A stretch of DNA of 64,000 nucleotides from Stieleria sp. JC731 (lineage in GTDB: Bacteria; Planctomycetota; Planctomycetia; Pirellulales; Pirellulaceae), in the NCBI RefSeq assembly GCF_020966635.1, contig NZ_JAJKFQ010000026.1:287894-351893 (forward strand). The letters run 5' to 3'. Position 1 is the stretch's first letter; each line of letters starts with the position of its first letter. Shown here piece after piece: positions 36,112 to 44,636 of the stretch. The translations under genes were made by a program, and so were the position numbers. The notes under the pieces were generated by a model. It searched no databases and had not been told where the DNA came from. It saw only the letters and a list, made by a program, of their open reading frames with translations.

Positions 36112-37347
36112 ATGAAAATCACCTCCACCATATTTCTGGCAATCGCCCTCTGTTTGTCCTCTGCAGTCTCGGCGTCAAGTATTCCTTACAACATGCCGCA
36201 AACACGGCGAATCGACTCCGATCTAAGTCAGCTACGCAGCGACATTTCTAAGATCAGCCAAGAGTTGTCGACGTTGCAATCCAATGTTCGTGGGGCACGC
36301 GGAAAGGTCGACAATGCGATCACCGTTTCGAGAACCATTCGCGAAATGGATCGCAAACTCGATCGTTTGGTTGACCAGTTAAAACCGTACTACTCGGTTC
36401 CCAAGGTTCGAACCGTCGCACGGACATTGGCAAAGAACTTGGAGCGGATTCAGACACAGGTTCACGCCCTACGAAAGAAAACGGATAAGTGTGAGAAAGA
36501 TGTTCTTAAACCGATGAAGCAAAGACTGCTGCAACTGGAACAGTCGATCGCGGGGGCTCGCTCAAAGGTCAATGGTTACTCATTGTCCGTTCGCGGTTGG
36601 CAAACAGAACTGGCTTCCTTAGCGATTTCCAGTCAATCGATCCCAGGTGCGTCTGCGGCATTTGATTCCGCTGCTGGGCAAATTAGCCCTCCAATCCGAT
36701 CCGCGTCTTCTCAGATTCATCAGGTTTCAGTGAAATGCCAACGGCTATTGTCGGACGTTAACCGCTTGACCTCGATCTTCGCCGCGTATCAATCGGTTGA
36801 TCGATCGCTGAAAGATTTCGACAAGAAACTGAAGCCCGCCGAATCCACCGTCGGCAACTTGGACAAAACGCTTGGAAAGAAACTGACAGTGAAGATTCCG
36901 TTCACAAAGAAGAGTGTTAGCTTCAGTGTTCGTGATATTCTGGAAAAGCCTGGCAAGATCATGAACGTTGTGATGAAACCGCTTGAGGCTCTCGCTGACA
37001 AAGTGTTGCAGCCGGTCTTAAAGAAAATGAAGCTTGATATTAAACCGCCAGCGGGTCTCGCGGAACTGAGTCGAAAGCTGGATCAAATCGATTCGATCTA
37101 CAGTGGACTGACTCGTTCATCGCAACGATTGGTGGAGCCGATGCTTGATTCGCTTGTTCGGATGCAACAAGAATGGAGCCGAGTTCATGCTCAGCTAAAA
37201 TCGCACTGCAGTGCTGTACGATCTCGTGCGGGCCAAGTCAACTTGCGTCTCCCCAACAAGTCGGCTGGAGAAGTTGTTCGCGGCAAGCCCGCACAGAATG
37301 TACCCGTAAAACGAAACGGTCCCGTGATGTTCGTTCAGTTTGATTGA
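36112..37347 (+). CDS. Exported coiled-coil protein of unknown function
   Basis: The ATG at 36112 starts a signal peptide (MKITSTIFLAIALCLSSAVS); the 20 residues upstream in frame are not part of it. The 411-residue product is mostly alpha-helical, with heptad patterns in RIDSDLSQLRSDISKISQEL and NLERIQTQVHALRKKTDKCE and a second helical half after about residue 230 (VDRSLKDFDKKLKPAEST). A middle segment KKLTVKIPFTKKSVSFSV reads like a short beta part. Basic residues dominate. No known family was recognised. It may be a periplasmic structural or tethering protein. Confidence 0.75.
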   Translation: MKITSTIFLAIALCLSSAVSASSIPYNMPQTRRIDSDLSQLRSDISKISQELSTLQSNVRGARGKVDNAITVSRTIREMDRKLDRLVDQLKPYYSVPKVRTVARTLAKNLERIQTQVHALRKKTDKCEKDVLKPMKQRLLQLEQSIAGARSKVNGYSLSVRGWQTELASLAISSQSIPGASAAFDSAAGQISPPIRSASSQIHQVSVKCQRLLSDVNRLTSIFAAYQSVDRSLKDFDKKLKPAESTVGNLDKTLGKKLTVKIPFTKKSVSFSVRDILEKPGKIMNVVMKPLEALADKVLQPVLKKMKLDIKPPAGLAELSRKLDQIDSIYSGLTRSSQRLVEPMLDSLVRMQQEWSRVHAQLKSHCSAVRSRAGQVNLRLPNKSAGEVVRGKPAQNVPVKRNGPVMFVQFD

Positions 37348-37378
37348 CAGACGAAACCAATGCGGTCCGATGAAGCAT

Positions 37379-37407
37379 GCCACGGAAACAAAACGTTTTA
37401 CCGTGGC
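37379..37407. terminator. Hairpin between convergent coiled-coil protein and sigma factor genes
   Basis: GCCACGG and CCGTGGC pair perfectly, with a partly paired A/T-rich interior. It sits between the two convergent 3' ends. No long T-tract follows on either strand, so the terminator role is tentative. Confidence 0.4.
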
Positions 37408-37449
37408 TGCTGGGCGTTTCGAAGTTTCAAAGAAACGAAATCGCCATTT

Positions 37450-38358
37450 TTAGCCGGGGAAGCGTTCCCGTGGGTCGGTCAAACCGTCGGCAAGGCGACG
37501 CAGTGCTTCGGTTTCAATTTGTCGAACACGCTCGCGGGTCAGTCCGAGTTCTGCCCCAATCTCTTTAAGCGTCTTCGGTTCCGAACCGTCCAAGCCGAAA
37601 CGAAGTTTCAATACCATCGCTTCGCGTTCTTCAAGATCATCGAGCAATTCCATCGCGTGGTGCAAGATGTCGTGATCGAGAAGCATCTCGTCAGGACTTT
37701 TTAGACGCTCGTCCATCACCATCTCGCCGAGCGACCAGCCCGATTCACTTTGATCGCTTTGCGGAGTGCTGTTGCTGATGCGAATTGCCTTGCGAATGAT
37801 CGGCAACTTCTTTTTTGGAAGTCCCAGAACGCGAGCAACTTCTTCATTGGTTGGCGTGCGGCCAAGTTCTTCGCTCAGCCGGGCCGTCGCACGACGCCAC
37901 TTGCTTAGCAGTTCGACCATGTAGGCCGGAATTCGAATCGTCTTCGCGCTGTTGATCAGAGCACGCTTGATGGATTGTTTAATCCAGTAGCTGGCGTAGG
38001 TGCTGAATCGCGTTCCGACCGTTGGGTCGAACCCTTCGACGGCACGAAGCAAACCCAAGTTGCCTTCTTCGATCAAGTCCTGCAGGCTAAGCCCTTTGCC
38101 GGTGTAGCCTCGCGAGATGTTGACGACCAGCCGCAGATTCGCGCGAACCATTCGGTCACGAGCTTCCACATCACCTTGCTCGATCTGCGATGCCAGTTCG
38201 AGTTCCTCTTTCGCTGTCAGCAGCGCGGTCTCGTTGATCTCTCGAAGATAGGTCTCCAGGGGAGACTGTGCCGCGTCGGTTCGGCGAGTAGTCGATTTGC
38301 GGACCTTCTTAACATCAGCCAAATCGGGATCGACCTGGGGAGCAGCAAAATCGGACAT
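37450..38358 (-). CDS. Sigma-70 family RNA polymerase sigma factor (group 1/2 type, short)
   Basis: The ATG at 38358 (MSDFAAPQVD) is chosen; the 43 residues upstream in frame are unlike sigma factors. The 302-residue product has region 1.2 (SPLETYLREINETALLTAKE), regions 2.1-2.4 (NLRLVVNISRGYTGKGLSLQ, LIEEGNLGLLRAVEGFDP, FSTYASYWIKQSIKRAL), region 3 (IPAYMVELLSKWRRA) and 4.2 (TLKEIGAELGLTRERVRQIE). Region 1.1 and the non-conserved region of large RpoD proteins are absent, pointing to a group 2 (RpoS/SigB-like) factor, although it could be the primary one. It directs RNA polymerase to -10/-35 promoters. Confidence 0.93.
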   Translation of the reverse strand: MSDFAAPQVDPDLADVKKVRKSTTRRTDAAQSPLETYLREINETALLTAKEELELASQIEQGDVEARDRMVRANLRLVVNISRGYTGKGLSLQDLIEEGNLGLLRAVEGFDPTVGTRFSTYASYWIKQSIKRALINSAKTIRIPAYMVELLSKWRRATARLSEELGRTPTNEEVARVLGLPKKKLPIIRKAIRISNSTPQSDQSESGWSLGEMVMDERLKSPDEMLLDHDILHHAMELLDDLEEREAMVLKLRFGLDGSEPKTLKEIGAELGLTRERVRQIETEALRRLADGLTDPRERFPG

Positions 38359-38710
38359 GGAGCTTCTTACAGTAATTGTTCGTTGTTTGGTGCCACGACA
38401 ACTGAGCTGCGATCGATGCGATGGTGATTCGCTGGAAGGGATGCGAAACGCCGCGATCGTGACCGTGTCATGTGTTGCCGTACGCAATGCATCGGATGCA
38501 AGCTTCAGCGGACTGAAGTTGCACTTAAATGCGTATGGGTTTGCTGTCCGTGCGGATTATTCCATTGCTTCCGATTGCACACAAAACACGGCTGAAGCAG
38601 GATCAGTCGGTCAGTGACGGCTTGCCGAACAAGCCCTCATCTCGTTTACTGATCAACCCGGAACAATATTGGTTGGTATTAACTGCTGCGAAGGTTCGAG
38701 TTTCCCCGAA
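38359..38710. other. Divergent intergenic region between sigma factor and lactonase genes
   Basis: About 350 bases that must hold promoters for both directions. A partially open frame here reads as a continuation of neither gene. No hairpin, RNA gene or repeat was recognised. Confidence 0.4.
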
Positions 38711-39550
38711 ATGTTGATCGATTCCCATCACCACCTGTGGCAATATTCGGCAACCGAGTATCCGTGGATCGATGATCAGATGACTGAGCTTCGCCGTGAT
38801 TTCTGGTCCAATGAGCTGCGCGAGATCGCTTCGACGCACCATGTGGATGGATTTGTCAGCGTTCAAGCACGGCAGTCGTTAACCGAAACCGAGACGCTAT
38901 TGCAACTTGCGGAAACTGAGCCGCTGATTCATGGAGTCGTCGGTTGGGTAGACTTTCGATCACCTGAGCTTGCTGCGCAACTCGATCGGTTTCGCCACCA
39001 TCGAAAGTTGAGGGGAATGCGACATGTCGTTCAAGATGAGCCCGATGACGATTTCCTTTTAGGGAAAACCTTCAACGACGGTGTCGCTCAGCTCGCCGGG
39101 AGCGGGCTGGTGTACGACGTTCTGATCTTCGCCAAGCATTTGAAACCGACGATTCAGTTCGTTCGAAATCACGCTTCAATCCCGATGGTGCTCGATCACA
39201 TTGCTAAGCCGGCCGTGGCTGCCGGCCAGTTTGATCAGAGCTGGAAGGCATCGATCGAGCAGCTTGCCGAACAAGACAATATCGTTTGCAAGTTCTCTGG
39301 TGTAGCGACAGAAGTTCGTGATGCGACTTGGGACGTGGAAACGATTCGGCCCTATTGGGACACGGTCTTAGAAGCGTTCACGCCCTCGCGTCTGATGTTT
39401 GGTAGCGATTGGCCAGTCTGCCTATTGAGAACCGACTACGGCTGCTGGCTCGCGACGGTCAGGGAACTGGCAGCCGAACTGTCATCCGACGAACAACAAC
39501 AGATCTTTTCCGGAACCGCGATTCAAACCTATCGACTGGAGCAAAGCTGA
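38711..39550 (+). CDS. Amidohydrolase-superfamily lactonase (fuconolactonase-like, COG3618)
   Basis: The ATG at 38711 places the metal motif DSHHHLW at residues 4-10, as in the family. The 279-residue protein continues with YPWIDDQM, VGWVDFRS, LRGMRHVVQDEPDDDF, PMVLDHIAKPAV, VCKFSGVATEV and the C-terminal MFGSDWPVC, which supplies the last catalytic Asp. These features fit sugar-lactone hydrolases such as L-fuconolactonase or 2-pyrone-4,6-dicarboxylate lactonase. It opens a cytoplasmic aldonolactone. The dehydrogenase gene follows after only 2 bases, so one operon for oxidative sugar catabolism is likely; the exact sugar is inference. Confidence 0.88.
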   Translation: MLIDSHHHLWQYSATEYPWIDDQMTELRRDFWSNELREIASTHHVDGFVSVQARQSLTETETLLQLAETEPLIHGVVGWVDFRSPELAAQLDRFRHHRKLRGMRHVVQDEPDDDFLLGKTFNDGVAQLAGSGLVYDVLIFAKHLKPTIQFVRNHASIPMVLDHIAKPAVAAGQFDQSWKASIEQLAEQDNIVCKFSGVATEVRDATWDVETIRPYWDTVLEAFTPSRLMFGSDWPVCLLRTDYGCWLATVRELAAELSSDEQQQIFSGTAIQTYRLEQS

Positions 39551-39552
39551 AC

Positions 39553-40578
39553 GTGCGCGCGATTCAAATCAGTGATATCAAGACTTTAAAGCCGATTGAA
39601 ATTGATCCTCCCGCCGCACCGGGACCCGGACAGGCACTCGTACGGACGCACCGAATGGGCGTGTGCGGGACGGACATCAGTTGCTACCTCGGGAAGTTTC
39701 CTTTCTTTGATTTCCCAAGGATTCCCGGGCACGAATTGGGTGTCGAAGTCGTCGCCGTCGGTGAGGGCGTCAGCAACGTTGCCGCTGGCGATCGATGCAG
39801 TGTCGAGCCTTACATGAATTGCGGTGAATGTTACCCCTGTCGCCGTGGCGCAACGAACTGCTGCCAGAATCTGAATGTCATCGGAGTGATGTGCGACGGC
39901 GGACTCTGCGAATCATTTTTAGTTCGTGCGGAGAAACTCCACCCTTCAAAGAAGCTGTCGTTCGATCAATTGGCCCTCGTCGAAACGCTCGCGATCGGTT
40001 GCCACGCCAATGATCGTGCCAACCCACGTCCCGCCGACCACAGTCTGATTATCGGGATGGGCCCGATCGGATTGGCGACGCTGGAGTTTGCCAAGTTGAC
40101 CGGTGCAAAACTGAGCGTGATGGATATGAATCCGGATCGTCTGGAATTCGTTCGTCGAAACTACGGTGTTGAAAACACGATCCAGTTTGTTGGCGATGGC
40201 AGCGAGCTCGATGCGATGCGATCGCTAACCGGTGGGGATCTGTATCAAACGATCGTCGATGCGACAGGCAATCGCCACTCCATGGCCGGTGCGCTCAGTT
40301 ACCTGGCACCCACCGGAACACTGGTTTACGTCGGAATCACAACGGATGAAATCACCTTTCGTCATCCAGCGATGCATAAGCCGGAAGCAGCAATCCTGTC
40401 ATCACGCAATGCACTTCCAGGCGACTTCACGCGTATCATTCAGTTGATCGAGATGGGCATGATCAATACCGATCCTTGGATCACACACCGATCTGATATG
40501 AACACCATCTTGAACGACTTTGAATCCTATACCAAACCCGAAACCGGGGTCATCAAAGCCGTCATCAGTGTCCAATAG
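39553..40578 (+). CDS. Zinc-dependent sugar/alcohol dehydrogenase (MDR family)
   Basis: The GTG at 39553, two bases after the lactonase stop, is chosen over upstream in-frame codons that overlap that gene. The 341-residue protein has catalytic Zn ligands in GVCGTDISCY (Cys) and PGHELGVEV (His), structural Zn cysteines in NCGECYPCRRGATNC, and a nucleotide-binding stretch LIIGMGPIGLATLEFAKLTG followed by acidic MDMNPDRLE, indicating NAD(H) rather than NADP(H). It would oxidise a polyol or sugar (for example L-fucose or a galactonate-type compound) to the substrate of the lactonase upstream or to a keto product. Confidence 0.9.
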   Translation: MRAIQISDIKTLKPIEIDPPAAPGPGQALVRTHRMGVCGTDISCYLGKFPFFDFPRIPGHELGVEVVAVGEGVSNVAAGDRCSVEPYMNCGECYPCRRGATNCCQNLNVIGVMCDGGLCESFLVRAEKLHPSKKLSFDQLALVETLAIGCHANDRANPRPADHSLIIGMGPIGLATLEFAKLTGAKLSVMDMNPDRLEFVRRNYGVENTIQFVGDGSELDAMRSLTGGDLYQTIVDATGNRHSMAGALSYLAPTGTLVYVGITTDEITFRHPAMHKPEAAILSSRNALPGDFTRIIQLIEMGMINTDPWITHRSDMNTILNDFESYTKPETGVIKAVISVQ

Positions 40579-40607
40579 AAGGGCGATAACGGAAAATTAA
40601 CAGGCGG

Positions 40608-41270
40608 TTAGCCGATTGTTGAGACTCGCCAGAAGCCAGCGGACACAAGGAACGGGCGTACCATCGGCGACCAAACGTTGTCAACAAACATCCGCTGAGA
40701 AGCATTCATGTCTCCGCCAGGAAGGTTTTCCTTGGGGCTCTTCAGCGGATCATAGTAGCCTTGTAATTTGTTGAAACCAGACGCAGGCGACTGCCTAATG
40801 GAATCAGCGACTTGATCAAAAAGATATCGTGCCGGTAGCAATACCGGCGGCGCTTCAAACGAAGATTCTGACGCAGGCGTGTCCGCTGAATCGGAGTTCT
40901 CAACCTCGTCGCCCGGTTCCTCTGACGACTCATCAAGTTCAGTCTTGTTCGCCGCTTCTTCAATCGCGGTGTTTGCGGCTTCGAGTGACGCGCGAAGTGG
41001 CGAGATTGAATTCGCCAAACGAAGATCCTTCGGAGCGATCATCCCATGACAAGAAATGCATGCGGGCGACTGGATCGAACAAAACACGTCGAAGAGGGCC
41101 ACCGCTGATTGTGCTTGCGGGCGGAGCTTGAACTCGCCGATCAGGTAGAGGAACAACACGTCTGTGTTGATCGATTGAACGCAATGATTCAAAAGATCGA
41201 TCAACGGCTTTCCGCCAGATTGAATGATGGGGGCTATCTGAATTGGCATGATCGGAGTTTTCGGTTGCAT
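40608..41270 (-). CDS. Uncharacterised protein with a CxxCH motif
   Basis: A 220-residue open frame with several possible starts (41270, or 41249 at MPIQIAPIIQ). It has FKLRPQAQSAVALFDVFCSI, then CISCHG near residue 92, a Glu/Ser-rich acidic linker (about 115-145), and a C-terminal part with LFDQVADSIRQS, LQGYYDPLKSPKENLPGG and WSPMVRPFLVSAGFW. No signal peptide is visible, so the CxxCH may not bind heme in vivo. Codon use and the pattern of conserved-looking aromatic residues favour a real gene. It is convergent with the dehydrogenase gene. The family was not recognised. Confidence 0.6.
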   Translation of the reverse strand: MQPKTPIMPIQIAPIIQSGGKPLIDLLNHCVQSINTDVLFLYLIGEFKLRPQAQSAVALFDVFCSIQSPACISCHGMIAPKDLRLANSISPLRASLEAANTAIEEAANKTELDESSEEPGDEVENSDSADTPASESSFEAPPVLLPARYLFDQVADSIRQSPASGFNKLQGYYDPLKSPKENLPGGDMNASQRMFVDNVWSPMVRPFLVSAGFWRVSTIG

Positions 41271-41587
41271 TTCGGTGTTTCAGGCTCGATTGCAACCAAA
41301 CTATCGGCAATTCATGTCCCACTTCATCAAAACACCGCTTGCTAGCAAGGAGCAGGGTGCATCGATGGTGAAGGCCAGAGCTGCGAGATGCTAGCAACAC
41401 CTCCGCTGCGATTTGGGATTCATGTACGACCAAGTTATTCGAAGTTTGTATTCTGAGAACGCTGGTACTGAAGCGAAGTGCCATAAACGTCGATTTAGCG
41501 TTCAAAGCGGAGTTGATTGGTAGCAAGAGGCCGACACGTGAAAATCAGCAGGTTCATTACCGAACGAGGGAAGCTAGGAGCGACAAG
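41271..41587. other. Divergent intergenic region before the TPR-methyltransferase gene
   Basis: About 317 bases between the divergent starts. Overlapping open frames here are not protein-like. AGGAG at about 41577-41581 is a good ribosome-binding site for the ATG at 41588. No other structure was seen. Confidence 0.4.
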
Positions 41588-42922
41588 ATGAGCGATCAGC
41601 AAGAGACCGTGTCGATGAAAAGCAAATTGGATCAAGCGATTGAGCTGCACCGTGCTGGCAGCTTGACCGACGCCGAGGAAATGTATAAATCGGTCCTTCA
41701 AGCTGATCCCGATCAGGCCGATGCGCTGCAGTTGCTGGGCGTCATTGCCGCTCAACTGGGCAATCTTCCCTTGGCGATCAAGCGAACCGAGTTGGCTTTG
41801 TCAAAGTATCCGGATCAGCCGGTCACATTTAATAACCTTGGCAACATGCTCGTCGAATTGGATCGATTCGACGAAGCGATCAAGGCATATCAGAACGCGG
41901 TGCACCTGCGTCCCGATTATGAACAAGCTTTAATGAATCTCGGTCACGCTTGCAGTCGTTCGGACGAACTGATTGGTGCGTTAGAAGCCTACAACAAAGC
42001 GACGGAACTAAACCCAGAAAATGCGAATGCCTGGGATTCGCTTGGAGATACACTCGACAAAATCGGTCGAACCGAAGAGGCGCTCGAGGCGTTTGAAAAA
42101 GCCATTGCGATCGAGCCTGAGCGGGTGTCATTCCTGCATCGATATGGGAAGGCACTTCGAACTTTGAATCGGATCGAGGAAGCGGCGGACATCTATGACC
42201 GATGTTTGCGGCTTCAGCCTGACGACGAAATCGCCAAACATTTTAAGTTGGTTTGCCAAGATTCGACGTCCGTTCCCGAGCGAGTTTCCGACGCATATGT
42301 CGCCAAAACGTTCGACGAGTTCGCCGAATCGTTCGACCAAGTCTTGAATACGTTGCGGTACAAAGCGCCTAAGCTGCTTGGTGAATTGGCTTGCAAGTTC
42401 ACCGAGAACTACGACCGTGAAAGGTTGGACGTCGTCGACTTGGGTTGTGGGACAGGCCTATGTGCTGAATACATTCAAGGCGTAACAAACGAGTTGATCG
42501 GTATCGATCTTTCGAAAGAGATGTTGGCGAAGGCGGAGGCACGCGGCGGGTACGATCAGCTGGTGCACGGCGAGCTGACCGGTTACTTGGAAAGTTGCGA
42601 TCGAAAGTTCGATCTTGCCCTTTCTGCAGACACATTTATTTATATCGGGGATTTGGAATCCACCATCAACGCAGCGGCAGGAGTGCTACGCCCTGGCGGT
42701 GCATTGATCTTTAGCCTCGAAAAAATAGCACCGGAACTTCTAGAACGCTATTCAGTCGGCTATCGCTTGGGCCCCTCGGGCCGCTATCAACATGGCAAAG
42801 ACGTAGTCCTTGGCTGGCTCAACAATGCGGGTTTTGTCGACCACGAAATTCATGAAGACATTGTGCGTACCGAGGGCAAAGAGAACGTCCAAGGATACCT
42901 CGTTTCAACGCGTCTGCCCTAA
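41588..42922 (+). CDS. TPR repeat protein fused to a SAM-dependent methyltransferase
   Basis: The ATG at 41588 has AGGAG seven bases upstream. The 444-residue protein has about six tetratricopeptide repeats over residues 1-205, for example AIELHRAGSLTDAEEMYKSV, TFNNLGNMLVELDRFDEAI and AWDSLGDTLDKIGRTEEAL. The methyltransferase domain starts near 240 with motif I VVDLGCGTGLCAEY, then IGIDLSKEMLAKAEARG, LALSADTFIYIGDL and the post-motif LRPGGALIFSLEK. The combination resembles planctomycete and cyanobacterial proteins that act on protein or small-molecule substrates recruited by the TPR part. It is likely cytoplasmic and co-transcribed with the next methyltransferase, 39 bases away. Confidence 0.88.
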   Translation: MSDQQETVSMKSKLDQAIELHRAGSLTDAEEMYKSVLQADPDQADALQLLGVIAAQLGNLPLAIKRTELALSKYPDQPVTFNNLGNMLVELDRFDEAIKAYQNAVHLRPDYEQALMNLGHACSRSDELIGALEAYNKATELNPENANAWDSLGDTLDKIGRTEEALEAFEKAIAIEPERVSFLHRYGKALRTLNRIEEAADIYDRCLRLQPDDEIAKHFKLVCQDSTSVPERVSDAYVAKTFDEFAESFDQVLNTLRYKAPKLLGELACKFTENYDRERLDVVDLGCGTGLCAEYIQGVTNELIGIDLSKEMLAKAEARGGYDQLVHGELTGYLESCDRKFDLALSADTFIYIGDLESTINAAAGVLRPGGALIFSLEKIAPELLERYSVGYRLGPSGRYQHGKDVVLGWLNNAGFVDHEIHEDIVRTEGKENVQGYLVSTRLP

Positions 42923-42961
42923 ATCGCACATTACTTGCTCTCTATCGATGTCGAACTGAAA

Positions 42962-44476
42962 ATGATAAAGACCGCACCTCCAAAAGTTCTGCTCAACGAA
43001 GAAGCGAAACTCGTGCGCGAGGTCTTTCGTGCGGCCGGGTACACCGAAGCGGCGCTGCAAGAACGCACTGGCTTGTTGGTACCGCCGCCGAGTGAGATCA
43101 TTCCACCGGCGGTATTGGCGGGGTTCGAAGAATGTGAGGACATGTTTCAGTGTCTTGTGCGTGTGTTCTTTCTGGGCCTCGAACTCGATTCGGTGACGGT
43201 ACGCAAGTTATTGCCCAATGATTTCGTGCGTATTGGCTTGCGATCAGGAATGCTCGAAGAGAGGGTTCAGGGATTTAGGCCACGCGTCTTGGTCATCCCT
43301 GTCGGTGATTACCTACTGGCGTCGGACTTGCAGTTGATTCGTCACCAGGATGAAGAAGGCTTTGTGCCGACACTTTGTGATGCGGCTCTACATTTGAATG
43401 CGGTCGCGATTCGCAGGCCGGTAAAGAAGCTCTTGGATCTCTGCGGCGGTTTCGCGTTGCATGGTGTTTTGGCAAGCGAAAGCGCAACGCATGTAACCAC
43501 ATCGGATCTGAACCCTCGAGCTGAAAAGTTCGCTCATTTCAATGCATCGCTGAATGAGATTTCGAATCTGACTGCCGTCACGGGAAGTCTGTTCGATGCC
43601 GTTGAAGGTCAACGCTTTGATCAGATTCTCTGCAATCCCCCATTCATTATCTCGCCTGAAGCGGCAACAACCTATCGATTCACGCCTGTCGAGTTGGATG
43701 GGTTTGTGCGTCAACTATTCCAGGCGGCACCACAATATCTTGAAACTGGAGGCGTGTTTCAATCGATTTGCGAATGGGGTGAAATTCAGGATCAGCCTTG
43801 GGAAGAGCGTCTGCAAAATTGGTTTTCCGATTGCGGATGCGACGTTTGGGTCCTACCCGCAAATCGTCAATTGCCGTCCTCCTACGCTCTGACAACATTG
43901 CGTCAAAGCACGACCGATGCCGCGGAGCTTCAGCAGAAACAAGCGATATGGGAAGAGTATTTTGCCGAACAGAACGTCGCTGCAATTCATGGCGGATTCG
44001 TGTTTATGCGAAAACGTTCGGGCGACAATTGGTTCGAAGTGACTCAATTGACCAAACCGATCCGTTCACAAATCGGTGAGGCGATCCAAACCGGTTTTGA
44101 CAATCGAGACTTGATCCTGGGACCGTCAGCAGACAAAGAAATCCTGAACAGTCGATTGCGAATCACCAAAGGCATCCGCATCGTCGAGGAATCTGTTTAC
44201 AACGGAATTCGATGGGACTGCGAAGCGATGACACTGCACGTGGATCAGGGAGTCCCCGTCAGTATTGGGATCGACAAATACGTCCGCAATCTCGTTGCTC
44301 GATTTGATGGGCAACGCACGGTCGCGGATTGCTTGGCGGATTTTTCCAATCACGTCGGTTTGCCGATGGAATCTGGTTTCCAGCAGGGACTGCAAATCAC
44401 CAAAGCGATGTTGCGGACCGGAGTGCTTTCGATTTCAAAGTCGACAGAGATCAATCAGTCGCTACTCGGCCTCTAG
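42962..44476 (+). CDS. Methyltransferase with NPPF motif and C-terminal winged-helix-like domain
   Basis: The ATG at 42962 (MIKTAPPKVLLNEEAKLVRE) is preferred over the TTG at 42935. The 504-residue protein has an N-terminal helical domain, then a class I methyltransferase with motif I LLDLCGGFALHGVLAS, the acidic TTSDLNPRAEKFAHFN and the amino-acceptor motif ILCNPPFI, which is typical of N-methyltransferases on RNA, DNA or glutamine (RsmC/PrmC type). The C-terminal segment ARFDGQRTVADCLADFSN followed by GLQITKAMLRTGVLSI resembles PqqD-like or winged-helix modules. The substrate is unknown. It follows the TPR-methyltransferase gene in the same operon. Confidence 0.85.
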   Translation: MIKTAPPKVLLNEEAKLVREVFRAAGYTEAALQERTGLLVPPPSEIIPPAVLAGFEECEDMFQCLVRVFFLGLELDSVTVRKLLPNDFVRIGLRSGMLEERVQGFRPRVLVIPVGDYLLASDLQLIRHQDEEGFVPTLCDAALHLNAVAIRRPVKKLLDLCGGFALHGVLASESATHVTTSDLNPRAEKFAHFNASLNEISNLTAVTGSLFDAVEGQRFDQILCNPPFIISPEAATTYRFTPVELDGFVRQLFQAAPQYLETGGVFQSICEWGEIQDQPWEERLQNWFSDCGCDVWVLPANRQLPSSYALTTLRQSTTDAAELQQKQAIWEEYFAEQNVAAIHGGFVFMRKRSGDNWFEVTQLTKPIRSQIGEAIQTGFDNRDLILGPSADKEILNSRLRITKGIRIVEESVYNGIRWDCEAMTLHVDQGVPVSIGIDKYVRNLVARFDGQRTVADCLADFSNHVGLPMESGFQQGLQITKAMLRTGVLSISKSTEINQSLLGL

Positions 44477-44500
44477 TCAAAGCCGTTGCGCCGGGAACCC

Positions 44501-44528
44501 TTGGGTTGAATCCCAGGACTGCTAGAAT
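44501..44528 (+). promoter_or_regulatory. Candidate promoter of the large exported protein gene
   Basis: TTGGGT (44501-44506) and TAGAAT (44523-44528) are 16 bases apart, about 100 bases before the start codon. The -10 box resembles TAGACT at 20535. Only moderate support. Confidence 0.4.
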
Positions 44529-44636
44529 GTGCTGTGAAGCCCAACTTATTCTTGATTGCCGTGATAGTGAATTGAGGGGCAAGGTTGAGGCTACAGAGTT
44601 AGTTTCACCACGCACTCCGTTTGCAGTCCTGTGCAT

